DNA from: Irpex lacteus
Lineage: Eukaryota > Basidiomycota > Agaricomycetes > Polyporales > Irpicaceae
Reading direction: 5' to 3'
Assembly: GCA_001986395.2 (NCBI GenBank)
Contig: MQVO02000014.1
Location: 496,001 to 560,000, forward strand
Length of the DNA: 64,000 nt
Within the stretch, counting starts at the first letter, position 1. The number at the start of each line of letters is the position of its first letter. The position numbers and the translations under genes were made by a program. Below are positions 1 to 12,700 of this stretch, piece by piece. The notes beneath the pieces were generated by a model. The model made no database searches and had not been told where the DNA came from. It was given only the letters and a program-made list of their open reading frames with translations.

Positions 1-3000
1 CACATACATATTAGCATCACACACAGGTCGCAGGCCGTAGACTCCTTGCCGAAGTCCATACGAAGGACCAGCATAAGTCGTCTCCCGTCGATCAGGCACG
101 CCTCTGCGTGTCATAGACCTAGAATCATATGTCAAAGTTCATTAGAGCTACTTGGCCGGTAGCAATCAATACGAGGTATACAAACAACCTTTCCTCGAGT
201 GGGAAAACCCCGCAGGCACGGGGACGAGCCGTGGGGTATTCTCACACCAGGATGGCTCGTGGGTACGGTTCCTAGTAGGGCGTAGAGAATGGGCTGTATA
301 AGAGTCATGACGCGTGGGTATTGCGCCGGGGATCCATGCAGTCAAAGCATTGAAGCCTGGTAGGACGATCAGTGTTGGGTACGAGAGAGAGAACGAACAT
401 GGGGACGTATAGGATATTTTACTGCTTTATCGTACCAATAACATCCTATGAATGATGACCACAGTGCAGGCCGAGTAACTTGTACAGCCGGGAACTCTCC
501 CTCGAGCACGCACGACAACGTATCTTCGTCACGGTCCTAGTTAGCTTTGTATGCATACGAACCTATAACATTTGTACAGCACTCCCGATCCTCTGAGGTA
601 TAACTTGAAGGTCGGGTATACGGTGCCGAAACGCACTTACGGACCTTGTGGGCCACTCAGCCGCGGGAGTGGTAGGAAGTACATCTACATATTAATAGGG
701 AAGGTGTGGGGAGATCCCGGACTGCGATAGGGCTAACTCAGAGCCGACTGTTTTTTCGGGTTCAGCGAACATGGGCATGCGGTTATTTACAAAGGCTACG
801 AACCTCTCAAATTTGATATCTGTTGAATTGTGCGCAGGGTTGTAAGCTGCCTCGCTGTATACCCACAAATATCACTACCGTCGCGTCTCTGCTTGAACGT
901 GAACAGTGGAACTTTGAATCTGGGAGCAAACACATTTGCGACTTTGATGCAATTTGAGCCGTTTGACCTAAGTTACCCCGAGATGAAATGTAGCCGGGAC
1001 GAAACCGCACAACGTGGTGAACGTGGCCACACAGTTCAAACTCTAAACTTCCTGAAGGTTCTTGCAGTTAGTTGACTCGGACCTGCTTAACCGGAGTGGC
1101 CATGTGCTACTGGTACAACGGTGTCAGTAGCACGAATTCAAGTAGAGTATAAGAGTGAGTTGACGGTGGGAAGTCACCGTGAACGAAAGAATGGGAAGCT
1201 GACTTACGGCCTGGACCAACACTCTCATCAGTATACAGTACCGTGCCGAAGTTCTGTATATGCAGCCATGGGAAAATGGAAAGGAGAGCCATAGAGAGTC
1301 GCAGCGGACCAACCAGGCACACCAGGTACCCGACGGTGCGCTGCGAGCCTCGTGGGCTTGTTTCGTGGCGATTTTACTCGCCCGACTCGGGGACCGGAAA
1401 TTCTACAAAGAGAAAATTCTTCAGCTGTGTCGTAAACTATGACATAATGCATTTCTGTCGGTAAGTTCACCATGATCATGATGCTCGAAGCTAGGCACCG
1501 GAGGCCCATAAATCTGATAAAGTAAAAGCTGTAAAACTCACCGCACTGCAGTGTACAGGTACACGACAATTTTCGATCTCGATCGTAAAGTGGTTGGTTT
1601 TCAACGTCAACTTGGACTGCTATATCGAGGAGAAGTACGCAGAGATCTCGTCCGCGGAAGCAGATTCCTCAGATTATTTCTTGTTCCGGGGGTGCGCGCC
1701 TGCATGTCCCGACGCCGTCTCTCTCGCTCCAAAAATTGATATTCCCTCGAGCAGCCTCGAGCTCATTCCGTGGCTAACGTCAAGGACGGCTCCCCGCGGC
1801 CTCATATGACAGTGGACCGTATGTTTTCATATGTTTTATTCTGAATTGGTATGTCGTATGTTTTGTCTCCAACTCCAGCGGCGAAGTGGGGCGGGGACGA
1901 GCAGTCCGGGGAGGGAAGGGAGAGATCAGTGATGAAAGCGGAGGTGTGCGAGCGAGATGTCAACTGTTTTGCCTGGAAATAGGAGGAATTGGATCATGGA
2001 TGTCGTCAATGGCGCGAGAGGTCGCTGTTTTGGCTATGACGATGATATGTTTTCATCAGTTGACTGACCAGGTCCTCCTCGGCTTTGTCTTGACTCAGGT
2101 TGGCAGATTTCGCGTAAAAGAGAAAGGGTTGCGAGCTGAGAGTAGAAGAGAGGTGAAGTGAGAAAGAGAATTTCCATGTATTGCCACGAACGTGTCGGGA
2201 TGAGAGAGATGGGAGGCCATGTGCACGGCCGACGCGGCATGGGGCTACGCCGTTTAGTTATCTAAATAGACTGGTCCGGTAACAATACGGTGAAGGACTG
2301 GACGGACCATAAAAGAGATGTTGATAACGTTGGGCAAGTCCTTCGAAATCCTGGAGGGTGAATACGCCGCGGCAAGAGGATTGAAGTGGCTGAGAGTGGA
2401 ACGGGTGCAATGCACAAGTGGATTGTTACGAGTTGTTTGGTGACAAGCGAAGAGACGAGGTGAGGCGGAGGCACGGACGGCTTCTGTGCCTCCCATCGCT
2501 GCCGCAGTCGTTCGTCTGTCTCTTTCTCGGATAATATCGAGATCCTTCTTTACATATCCAACTACTTATCCTCGCACACTCTCCTTTTGATTATTTCTAT
2601 TCCCCCCAATAATCGTGTGTAATCCGGCAGTCTATCAGACGTTTCTCTGTACCCCTGCCTTCTTTCATTCAGCCACTGACTTCCTTCTCCTGGCACACAC
2701 CAGTAGTCGTGGGTTGCTGTTCAAAGGAGCCCACCCACAAACCCGCCGACCGACTGTCGTGCGCGTGCTTCTGATCAACAAACTTTTTTGTGGAGGCTGC
2801 CACCACCCACAAGTCCAATTCCACCCTCTTCCTTGCCGTCCGTCGGCATCTCACCAACTCTCTGCGATCCCCGTCCCCCTCTCTCCCAGGCATATTCTGC
2901 GAACCACCTGCTGCGCTCCCTGTCCTGGACGACCACGACGACGCCCTCGACAGCTCCCATACACGCGACCGTGTCTAGTCTGCCCTCGTTCGACGCTTTG

Positions 3001-3666
3001 ACAAATTAATCACCACACTTAGTAAACTCTTGGCCCGAGCACGTCGCACTACGCACAACACCTGACGCCAGACGCAAATATCCACAGTCGAGCTAGGCTC
3101 TTCATTCGCGCTCCGTCAGCCACAAACAGGATACCTGCACGCTCTATTACTTCATATTCCACAACACACGCTGCACAGCGACTCGCCCGGCAGTCAGTTC
3201 TGTTGCCACACCTCCAACGATCTACGCCTATAGCGTACTAGGAACCTGTCTTCGAGGACGTGGTGCATGGCCAATTGACCAGGGGTGCGTCTGCTTGCTT
3301 GCTTCTAGGTCTGAACTATCGGCATGTATTCCCCTCCGCAATTAAGCGACAAGTCCGAATCCTTCAATTTATTATACCAATCCTACCCGCTATCTGCTAT
3401 GCTCACCGAGACTTCCCTTTCACGTAGGTCTTACCTGAGCACACATCCTGCTTTCTCTATCGCGCTGCGACGCGTCTGAGGCTACCCAACGTAGTAACAA
3501 GCAATCCTCGTTCACAGTACGGAGCCCCCGCCGTTTCGGGGATACTTCGAAGCTTCTTTCTCGCCTCCGCATCCCGTTCAGTCTTTGACGGCACATCTCC
3601 CGCATAACTCCTCACACCCGGCCGGTCACTGTTTCTTTCCAGGAAGGAGGATATAGTCATCAAACG
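1..3666. other. Gene-poor region and leader of the first RhoGEF
   Basis: No supported gene. The open frames here are short, overlap on both strands and show no recognisable domain. From about 2500 to 3666 the + strand is strongly pyrimidine-rich, as is common in basidiomycete promoters and 5' leaders, and a CCAAT pentamer lies at 3377-3381, about 285 bp upstream of the ATG at 3667. I read the last kilobase as promoter and untranslated leader of the RhoGEF gene. The first 2.4 kb holds nothing I can identify. Confidence 0.5.
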
Positions 3667-6600
3667 ATGGAAGTGCTCACCTCTTCTCCTCCCACCCCGC
3701 CTTTCTCGTCCACCACCCCCGCTCCCATCGCATCCAAGACCGTCTCGCCAAAGTCTTCGCCCTCTTTACTCGACCGAAGACAAACAGCGGCGAAACTTCT
3801 CCATCACCAATCATCCCAGTCATCCCTCTCTTCCTCATCGGCTGCGGCGAGTCCCTCGCTGTTGACCGCATCAGGAACACACGCGCCCTTTTTACCGTCG
3901 CCGAGCGCATCGCTTAGGATGTCGATGCTCGCCATGGCGTCCTCTGCGGCGTCTGCGGGTGTCGTTGGGCGCGGAGGTGTGACGTCTGGACAGTCAAGTT
4001 CATTGCCATTTGTGCCTTTGACGCCGATAATGGCGTCTCCGAGGCTGACCCCGGACCTCGGCGCGGCTGCCGGGTCTGTGGTCGCTGTCGCCAATGGTGC
4101 TGAGGCTGGTGCCGGAGGTAAGCAAAGTGAGCAGCAACAAAGAGCTGACTACTTGAATCGAGGGCGCGCGAGTGGATCACACTATCCTTGGTATGGCCCG
4201 GCCAGTACGGACGGCGCTGGACGTGCTAGCACGATGTCGGAACATTCGAGCACAAGAACAACAAGTACGGGCTTGAGTGAGATGACGAACGTTCCTCGTC
4301 AGCGATCTGGGTCGTCTGGATCAACCTCGCAAACTGGTGGTGGTATAAGTACCACCACTCCCGGTGCACGCCCTTCTCGAGAACAGCCGACCGCTCGATT
4401 ACCATCGTCATCGCAGCACAAGTCGAAGAGCCGCAGAGGGGGCAAGAGCAGGAGTGCAAGTCGCACCAGAAACACATCAAGGACACGTAGTGCCAGCATA
4501 AGCAGACCTACCAACCCGCGGGCAATCGATCTCGGCACGCTTCCTCCATACCAGCCTCTCCCGCCACTCTCGCTCTCACCCGATTTCAGAAGAGTGGAGG
4601 CTGACATCGCAGAGGGTCTGCGCGGCATGACGTCCCTGCCAGCCTCCTCCTCCACCGCCTTCACGTCTTCTTCGAATTCTCAGCCACATCACGCTTCGAT
4701 TACAGCAAGCACGTCACGCTCGCAGTCACATTTAGTGAGTGAGGCGGGCCGCAGCGGCGGGATGCCAGCGGATGGCTACCCTCACGGCACCCAGCCTCGT
4801 GCATTCGACGAGTCCGCCTCGCGTGTTTCATATGGATATAGTCATCCTGCCAGGTCGTCTTCTTCTCCTCCTTCCTTCTCACCTCTCAGCGCATCTTCAT
4901 CTTCTTCTGTAGTGCCCTTCCCGCCTGGTATTCCCGCTTCCACCCCGTACGCCCACGATCCTCGGGACGCAGACACGGACCTTGCACAGACTAGGGATAG
5001 CCCGAAACATAGACGATCGCCGACGAGGCACCGCCCGCGCCCAGGGTCCACGAACGAGGACCAGGAGGCCGTGTTAGACCAGCACGCTCGTTATAGGCGG
5101 GCGTACTCTCAAAGCGACGACGCTCTGCATCATCTTTATCAACAGCACTCTCAGTTTTCACCTCAGCCTCACTCTCACTCTGAGTCTCAGCCCCGTATGC
5201 CATCCCGGGAACGACGCCAGCGGATGTTCAAACGTTCCTTTGACTCCTTCACCAGCAAGACGGGCACGGGGAACTTCGTCGATCCTATTGACGTGACAGC
5301 CGAACGACGTCTACGGAAGAAGTCTGGTATGCTCGTCGACGAAGACGTGTTGGACGGGGACATGGACACCGGGTGTGTGTTGGGAGCAAGTCTATCGAGG
5401 AAAGGACGGTCGAGGAGCGTGAAGCCGAAGATGTCGTTAACACTATCTATGACGAGTGAACGGGAGCGAGCGGGGAGAGAGGAGAGTGTCGGGAGTGGAC
5501 GGGGGCGGAAGATGTTCATTGTGGGTGGGGATGGGAGTGATGGAGAGGGTGAGAATGAGAATGAGATCTTCGTGGACGCAGAGGCCGAGCTAGGGAGCGA
5601 CGACGTGGATGTTCTGGAGGATCAGGGTGAGCGAGATAGCAGAGAGAGAGATGAGAGAAAGACGGCGAGACGATACCACGCACTGCTGGAACTTGTCACA
5701 ACGGAGGTGGGATACCTGCAGGACTTGAGAGCATTGGTGTCGGTGCGTTTCTCAGTTCTGTTTCTCTCATCCCATATCCTATTGCATGCCCCTATACGTT
5801 GGGAAAATTGTGTGTATTGCAGTACAAGCTCATATATGCGGGGTAACAGATACACTTGGCACAACTGCCTTCGCTGGACGCACCCATCCCTTCCACGCTG
5901 TCAAGACCCTCTCCCTCCACGCTGTCAATCTCGAATCTCGGCCTATCAAGACCATTCCCTTCGTCTCGCTCATTCTTACATCTACCGCCCTCTTCGTACC
6001 CACAAGCTCCTGGTCCCGGTCCTCCACTGTCTCAAGATACTTTGAGTCCTACATCCGCAACTGATCGTCATCGAGACGCGTTCGACGGTGAACGGTCGCG
6101 CGACGCTGAAAGTGCTGCCTTTGCTGCATCGCAGAAAGATGGAAACGGCACCGTTACGAGCAAACCTAACAGACGACCCCTGTTCAGCGAGCAGGACGTA
6201 CAACTCATTACACGAAACGCGACGGAACTGCTGGCGACGCATGAGACGTTTGTAAAGATGCTCAAGTATGCGTTAGAGCCGCTTGGGTTCAGTGATGTGC
6301 TGAGCGGTGGCTTTGAAGCGAAGAAGAAGATGTCGAGTGAGGGAAAGGAGGACGTCGAGAACGCCGTGAAGGCTGTCACGGAGTTGTTCTGTCAGCAGGT
6401 GTGTGAAGTGTGTCCCATGTATGCGCATATGTTAACCTCGCTCGACCTTTGTGCGGAAACAGGCTCATGCTTTCGAGGTTTACGAGTCGTTTTGTCCTGG
6501 ACACAACGAAGCCACCGATCTCATTCGCACCGTGCAAGAACAGCACCCCGTCGAGTGGGATGCCTTCGAGCAACGGTGTTCCCTACGCGTCTCACACGCG

Positions 6601-9017
6601 TTTGATCAACAGGGCGCACCTTCCATGGACAGTCTGCGCGGTTCGCTGAAGAGCAAGAGAAGACACTCGTTGTCATCACTTGCGATGCCTATGACGTTGT
6701 CTCCTTTCGGCGCCGTCGCGTCAATACCGGTACCGCTCAGTGCCACCGGGCCCGCCAAGTCTGATACGCTGGCCAACAGGCACAAGCGCAAAGGGTCAGG
6801 GGACGTCCCACCTTCTTCTGCTACGACGCCCGGGAACTCGAACCCACAGGCTGGCAGGCTGAAGTTCCTCGACTACCTGATCAAGCCCGTACAGCGGATA
6901 TGTAAGTACCCGCTGTTGCTCGACCAGCTGAAGTTGAAACGCTCGGAGGCGGATGCTTCCCAATTGTGGGACGAAGATCCTGTAGAGGCTGCGGCGAGTG
7001 CGATGAGACGAGTGGTCGCGCTCGTAGATCGCGCCAGCGAGAAACGCGCGCATACGATCAAGTCGAACCTCATCGCATCCAGACTCCTTGCGGACTGCCC
7101 TGCCTCGCCTACTTCGCCTGTACATGTTACGGTGGACGATCGCAGGACACAGCTCTCGCCGGAGTTTATGCAGTCGCTAGGAGCGTGTATGCTCGCGGGG
7201 GCATTGGATGTGGTGTATTATCAGTCGAACGGGTCTTGCAGGGCGAAGTATTTGGCGACGTTTTTGTATGTTGGAGGGTATCTCGTGTTGGCGAAGGTGC
7301 CGAAGGGCGGGAAAGCGTACGAGGCGAAACATTGGTTCCCGTTGGCTGGGTTTGAGATTGTCGATCAGGAGGACGATGAGGGTGAGTGCCGTTCTTTGTG
7401 CTATTGTCGTATGTGGGTATACGGATAGTGCTGACGTTCTTGTCTTTTCTGCTAGCTCTGCCTTACGCGTTTCACCTATGCAGTCCGACGGCCCAGATCC
7501 ACTTTGCGGCGTCCTGCCAGCTGGAGAAAACCATCTGGATGACGGCTATCCAAGAGTCGTTGGCTATCTTGCCTTCAGCATGGGTCAACGAGCCTACTAT
7601 CAACCTGCCAACGGATATTCGTCCACTGGTGTTCGCTGCCTCAGAAGATTTCATCGGCTCGGAGTGGGCAGCAACACCTTTGCCTACCATTCAGTCGATG
7701 TCCGAACTGGAAACTCCAGCTGAGTCTAGCAGTGGTCCTACGCCTCCGACTTCGTCGCCTAGGAAGATCCCGAAGACTATCGCGCGGGCGGAAAGCCTCA
7801 TTATACAACAGAACCATGATCTCGTAAAGCTCAGCAGGCGGACATCTACCACTTCAGTCAAGGCGTTCTTTGCGCCGCTGACGTTCGACTCCCGTGTCAC
7901 TCGTCCCTCCGGACAGATTCGTCAACAGGTCGACAACGGCCTGCACGATGTACTTTCTGACACGTTTGTCGCTGTGCGCTCGCAGGTCTTGATGCGTGAC
8001 GAGGAGCTCTTCCAGCTACGGAAGAAGCCCGGTAACGTCTCGCGGTCGAACTCTGCACTGAGCATCTCCGGCGCGTTTAGCACTAGGAGACGACGAGACA
8101 GCGCTACGCTGACGTCCAGACGCAAGAGCTCTGTCGATGGTCCTCCTGATTTCACGACTGACCCAGAGGCTGCGGCTAAGGCTACCAACCTCATGCTCGC
8201 TCGTCGGTCGAAGTCTTCAAGCGCCAAGCTCAAGAGGCAAAGATTGTCTTTGTTGCCATCCTCTGCGCCTCCACTGCCGAACAAGATGGACTCGGATGAG
8301 AACATGCCTGTGGTCGAGCGATCTCAGTCTCCTTCTCCTCTCACTCGTGGACCTTCTGCAGCCTCTTCCAACACGAACTCCATACTTCCCAGTCCTGTCG
8401 AACTGACCATGCCTCTACCAACTCCTGGATCCACGTACAGCCGATCACCAGACTCACGTAGGTCAGAGAGGCCAAAACGCACGACGTCGATGGTCGACAA
8501 CTTCAAGTACTTCTTCCAATCCAGGTCGACCTCACCGACTCCATCGTACCAGCGGTCTCCCCAAGTCTCCGTGATCAATCTTGACGTTGAGCCCGAGACG
8601 CACGGCGGACTGATTCAGTGGTGGAGACGGGGCTCGATTCGTCGGCGCGCACAGAGCTACCCTGAAGCTGCTACAGATGAATCTGCACCAGTCACACCTG
8701 CGGCGTCGTCGGATGACAGCAGCCACGCGGAGTTGAAGGCGATAACCGATCGGGACTTGCTGACGGCGAGTCCGACGATGTTGTCTGCCGATGGTCGTCA
8801 TCGACACGTTTCCTTCTCGCAGAACCGCACGACGCTGGCTAGGAGGCGATCGCTTTTTGCGTCAACGACGTTTGCATCCACGACTCGCCTCGACCAGCCG
8901 GCCTCTTTGGGTACTCCAAATGTACCACAGGTTTACCGAAGCAAGACGTTGAAGAATCTCTTCTCATTCCAACGCTCGCCATCACATTCTGGAGAGCTAT
9001 CGCATCAACCGACTTGA
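3667..9017 (+). CDS. Rho guanine nucleotide exchange factor (DH-PH), 1701 aa
   Basis: Exons: 3667-5742, 5850-6398, 6463-7381, 7456-9017 (1702 codons with stop). The DH domain starts near residue 668 (TTEVGYLQDLRALVS) at the end of exon 1 and continues across the first splice as IHLAQLPSL. Its signature helix is KPVQRICKYPLLLDQL near residue 1015. A PH-like domain follows (about 1110-1220; GGYLVLAKVPKGGKAYEAKH...), split by intron 3. DH-PH proteins activate Rho-family GTPases, so a role in polarity or wall signalling at the plasma membrane is likely. The first 660 residues and the C-terminal 480 are Ser/Pro/Arg-rich and probably disordered. Two Ser/Pro-rich insertions (about 705-800 and 925-1003) interrupt the DH helices, making the domain nearly twice the usual length. 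The ATG at 3667 is the first good in-frame start after the pyrimidine-rich leader. The specific GTPase cannot be told from sequence. Confidence 0.9.
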
Positions 9018-9723
9018 AAAGCCATGCTTCCAACTTGCTCTCCTGCACCATCTCGTATCTGTAGTATTGTTTAAACCACATAATATTTAGTCAAGATCTT
9101 CATTGCATCAGTCTTTTTACATCGCATACAGACCACATACATCCATGATCTTACTTGCCTTCCTCCCATTACTTTCCTTGTACACTTATTTATCACCTTT
9201 CCTCACCGTGCACTTCACACCGATACCCCTATCTCCTGTACCACTGTTTTCTTGTACACGCAGCACCCTTTCATCGACATTCTCTGTCATCAATGTAAAT
9301 ATGCCAATATGCACATCTGCAGATGATCATATATTCTAACACATAAGCAGGAGCTCGAGGTGTGCACCAACTAGCACTACATGAAAAATAAAAACAACGA
9401 AAACAACAAACAACAAAATACTTTTAGTAGTATACAGTTGGGTGGGTAAGATATGAAACAACAAGAATGTTCAAAAATACGTGTTGAGAGCGATGATGAT
9501 GATGATGATGATCAAGCATTGTGTAACAAAACATTGCGAAAGATGTGTCAAGAAGAAGAAGAAGAAAAACACCATCCCATCCGTTCCGCGGGGTTCAAGT
9601 CCAAGTGTCCGCGAACGCGTCCCAATGAAGAAAAATCAATATATAATCCCGTGCTCTTTGAGTAATTGTCGGTGTCTGTGAACGTCCTGTGAGGTTATGG
9701 CGTTGAATTAGAGCAAAGAACAC
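9018..9723. other. Tail-to-tail intergenic region between two RhoGEFs
   Basis: This holds the 3' ends of two convergent genes. It is AT-rich with A-runs around 9380-9420 that could serve 3'-end formation on either strand. A trinucleotide repeat (GAT, seven units) lies at 9492-9512 and an AAG-type repeat at about 9550-9566. No gene is seen. Confidence 0.55.
9492..9512 (+). repeat. (GAT)7 microsatellite
   Basis: Seven perfect GAT units lie in the 3' intergenic region, followed 40 bp later by a short AAG repeat. The tract is probably length-polymorphic. Confidence 0.9.
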
Positions 9724-12700
9724 CTACGTGTCGCTGTGTAATTGCTCCTCGGCCAGCCGAAGTTGTAACAACCTGCGAGGTGATTAGTTAGGAGTCTGCC
9801 TGAAACCACAATGGCTTACTTGTTCTGTCTCTCCAACTCTCGCTTCTCCGCCTTCGTGTCATGAAGGTTCTGGGCCAAGGCTTCCCAATCTTCACCCTCC
9901 GGTAATGAGACCTCGTAGAACACCTTATCCAGCTCCTCGTTGAAAGACTGTATAAATCAGTAAACATCCATCGGCCGCAGAGAGGACGTAAAACACTCAC
10001 GTCGTACATGGTGTTCAGCTCCGCCCGAGCGTTGTCCATCATCTCCCTCATGCCCTGATGCAGACGACTATGCGTCAACGCCTCCGACTTCTCCTTCACG
10101 AGCAAATTCGATAGCTTTAAAAACCCATCATCAGCACCAATACACAAGAAAAACCAACATGAACACGACAGACCTCCATGTTCCTCAGAACAGTAGCCTT
10201 CAACGCGGTTTGAACGCCCTCATAACTAGACAAAGCCTCCGCAAGGTCCATATCCACCTGCTTTGCAACCTCGTTCATGGCCGTAGCCGTCCCATCGTCT
10301 CTCGGACGTTCGAAAGGAGACCGACTGGGCGAGTCTCCTTGGTGGAAGCTTAGTGGTCTTCGGGGTGTGGCGGCGTCCCCTCCTCGGCGCTGAATCACTC
10401 GCTGCATCTCCTCCATACGAGCCTTGGCTTCCTTGGTCTACGAGCAAGTAATCAGACTATATCTATTCTGTAAAGGTCGGAAATACATACCACAGGTGCT
10501 GTCGGTGGCGCCCGCGAGAGCACTTGTCGTAGGCCCTTAATGGGCGACACAGACCTCTCAGGCTCAGGCGTCGCAGGCCGGTCAGCAGGCTGCTTAGACT
10601 GCTCATAAAGAGCACGCAGCCTCGCCACGTTGCTCTTCGACGTCTCGATCTAAACCATCCCCCGTCAGATTCCTAACTTCACACCCCAAGGGAAGAGAGA
10701 GAAAGAGGAAACAATCAATCACCTTAGCCTTCACCACCTCCGACTTCTCAAACAGCTTCTCCGCATCCTCATTACTATAACCCCCCACCTGCGCACGAAT
10801 AGCCTTAATCTGCGCCGACGTCCGTCTCAAACTCGACCTCGACGTCTTCCTCGACGCAGGCTTCGCCCCATGCGGCGTCCCTCGCCCCACATTATACTGT
10901 TTGACGCGATACGGCGACGCACTGACGCTGTTCGAGTTCTTCCGCTTCACCACAGAGAGAGGCTCGATGATTTTGGACGTCGGAGGGGCGTCGCCGCTGC
11001 CGCCGCTGTAGGTGTGGGTGCTGCTGGGTCCGGCGGCGCTGCTGGAACGAGAGAGCGTGGAGGGGTCGAAGATTTGTCGTCTGCTGCGCGGGAGGGGTGT
11101 CGTGGGGAGGCCGTGTGCGCTGACGGCGAGCTCAGCGAACGTGCTCTCGAGTGTATCGAGAGCTTCCATCGTCGCACCGCTTCGTTCTCGTGTCATCACG
11201 GGAGGAGGTAATGGCGACGGTGTGCGAGGACCACGGGGTCGTCGGTCTCCCGTCCGCGACTCTGGTCTTGAGAGTCTACCCGAGTCACTTCGATCATCGT
11301 CCTCTGCTGGCAGCGGTAACGATGTGCTACTCGCGTTAAATTCGTCCGGGATGGGAGGCAGGCGTTTGGACGCCCGTGACGATGATCGCAACGACTGTGG
11401 CGGCTCATCTAAAAGCACACGCAAACACCGTTAGTTAGACAGACCGCATACACCCAAACATCTTCGAGCTCCGAACCGCTCTACTCACCTTCGTACTCAT
11501 ATATAGTCTCCTCCCCAGGTGTAACAGACCCATAAAGCTGCTCCGTCTGGCTCTGACTATTCTTCCTCGCCAACGCCAGCCTCGCACTCAAATCAAAATC
11601 CGACTCGTCCCTCTGAATAGCCCCAATAGTCTCCCCCTCATCAAACCCACCCTCATCCTCTCCCTCTCCCTCCTCCTCCTCCTCTCCCTCATCCTCCTCC
11701 TCGTCGTCGTCGTCGTCATCTGCGTCAGTCCACTCCGACGACGCCCTCGACGCCCTCGATGCACTTCGTACAGGCTCGACCTCCTCCCCGGGCGCCGCCA
11801 TAGTAGTAATAACCATCGGCATCGGCGACTTCGACCGTCTCGTTTTGATCAGCTTCCTCGCCATCGACCGTCTCGAGCTCCCGCTCCCACTCCCACCCGC
11901 ACCCGCAAACGACTTCACCGACTTCCCATCATGGTCATGTTCGTCGTCCAACTCTAACATAGCAGACGTAGCAGCCGTACTCATCGAAGTACTCCTCGAC
12001 CGCGCAAACCGCGACAGACTGCTCGTACTGTGGCTGTCCCCCGTCGTACCCGTCGACGTCGTGTTCGCCGACGACCGACTGGCGACTGTCATACGGGCTC
12101 GTTTGTGTGGCGTGTGGTGCGCGTTCAGGGAGCCTCCGAAGAAATCTGCACCACCACTAGATTTGGAGGCGCTGCTGCTGCCGGGTCGGGAGTGCGAGTG
12201 GAAGAGGTTGCGAGCGATGGCTTCTCCTAGTATCCCTGCGCGCGTGCGGTTCGTGCTGGGAGTGACAGGCGCAGAGCCGATGCCTGTCTTGAACGAGAAC
12301 AGACCATACTGATGTACTACAACACACACACACAATTGTTTAGTAGCCACTTCAACCACGAAACTAGATGGGTACGCACTGATATTAACAACACGCTCCG
12401 CAACGCTCCCCGTATGCACGATATCCTCCTCCCCATCATCCACCTGAAAAGCCGAGCTGACCGCAAACCGCGAGAGACCGCCGTCGAGAGGCTGTATGCG
12501 CACCACCACGAACGGACCCTTGATGCCGAATTCGACGGGGTCGGCGGCGCCTGTGCGGTCGACGTGCACCACGAGTTTCGTCTGTGTGTGCGTGTATATG
12601 CGTGTTGGTTGCGTTGGTTGGTTAGAGTCAGTTATGAGAATGTGGATGTGGTGGGGAAGAGGGAGAAGAGAGAGCAAACGCACCTTCTTAGGCTCCCTCG

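Noticed and set aside
11012..11434. Plus-strand open frames of 110-155 codons over the second RhoGEF (also 11845-12312 and 14006-14546)
   Set aside because: They are antisense shadows of Ser/Arg/Pro-rich coding exons whose sense frame has DH/PH motifs and consistent splicing.
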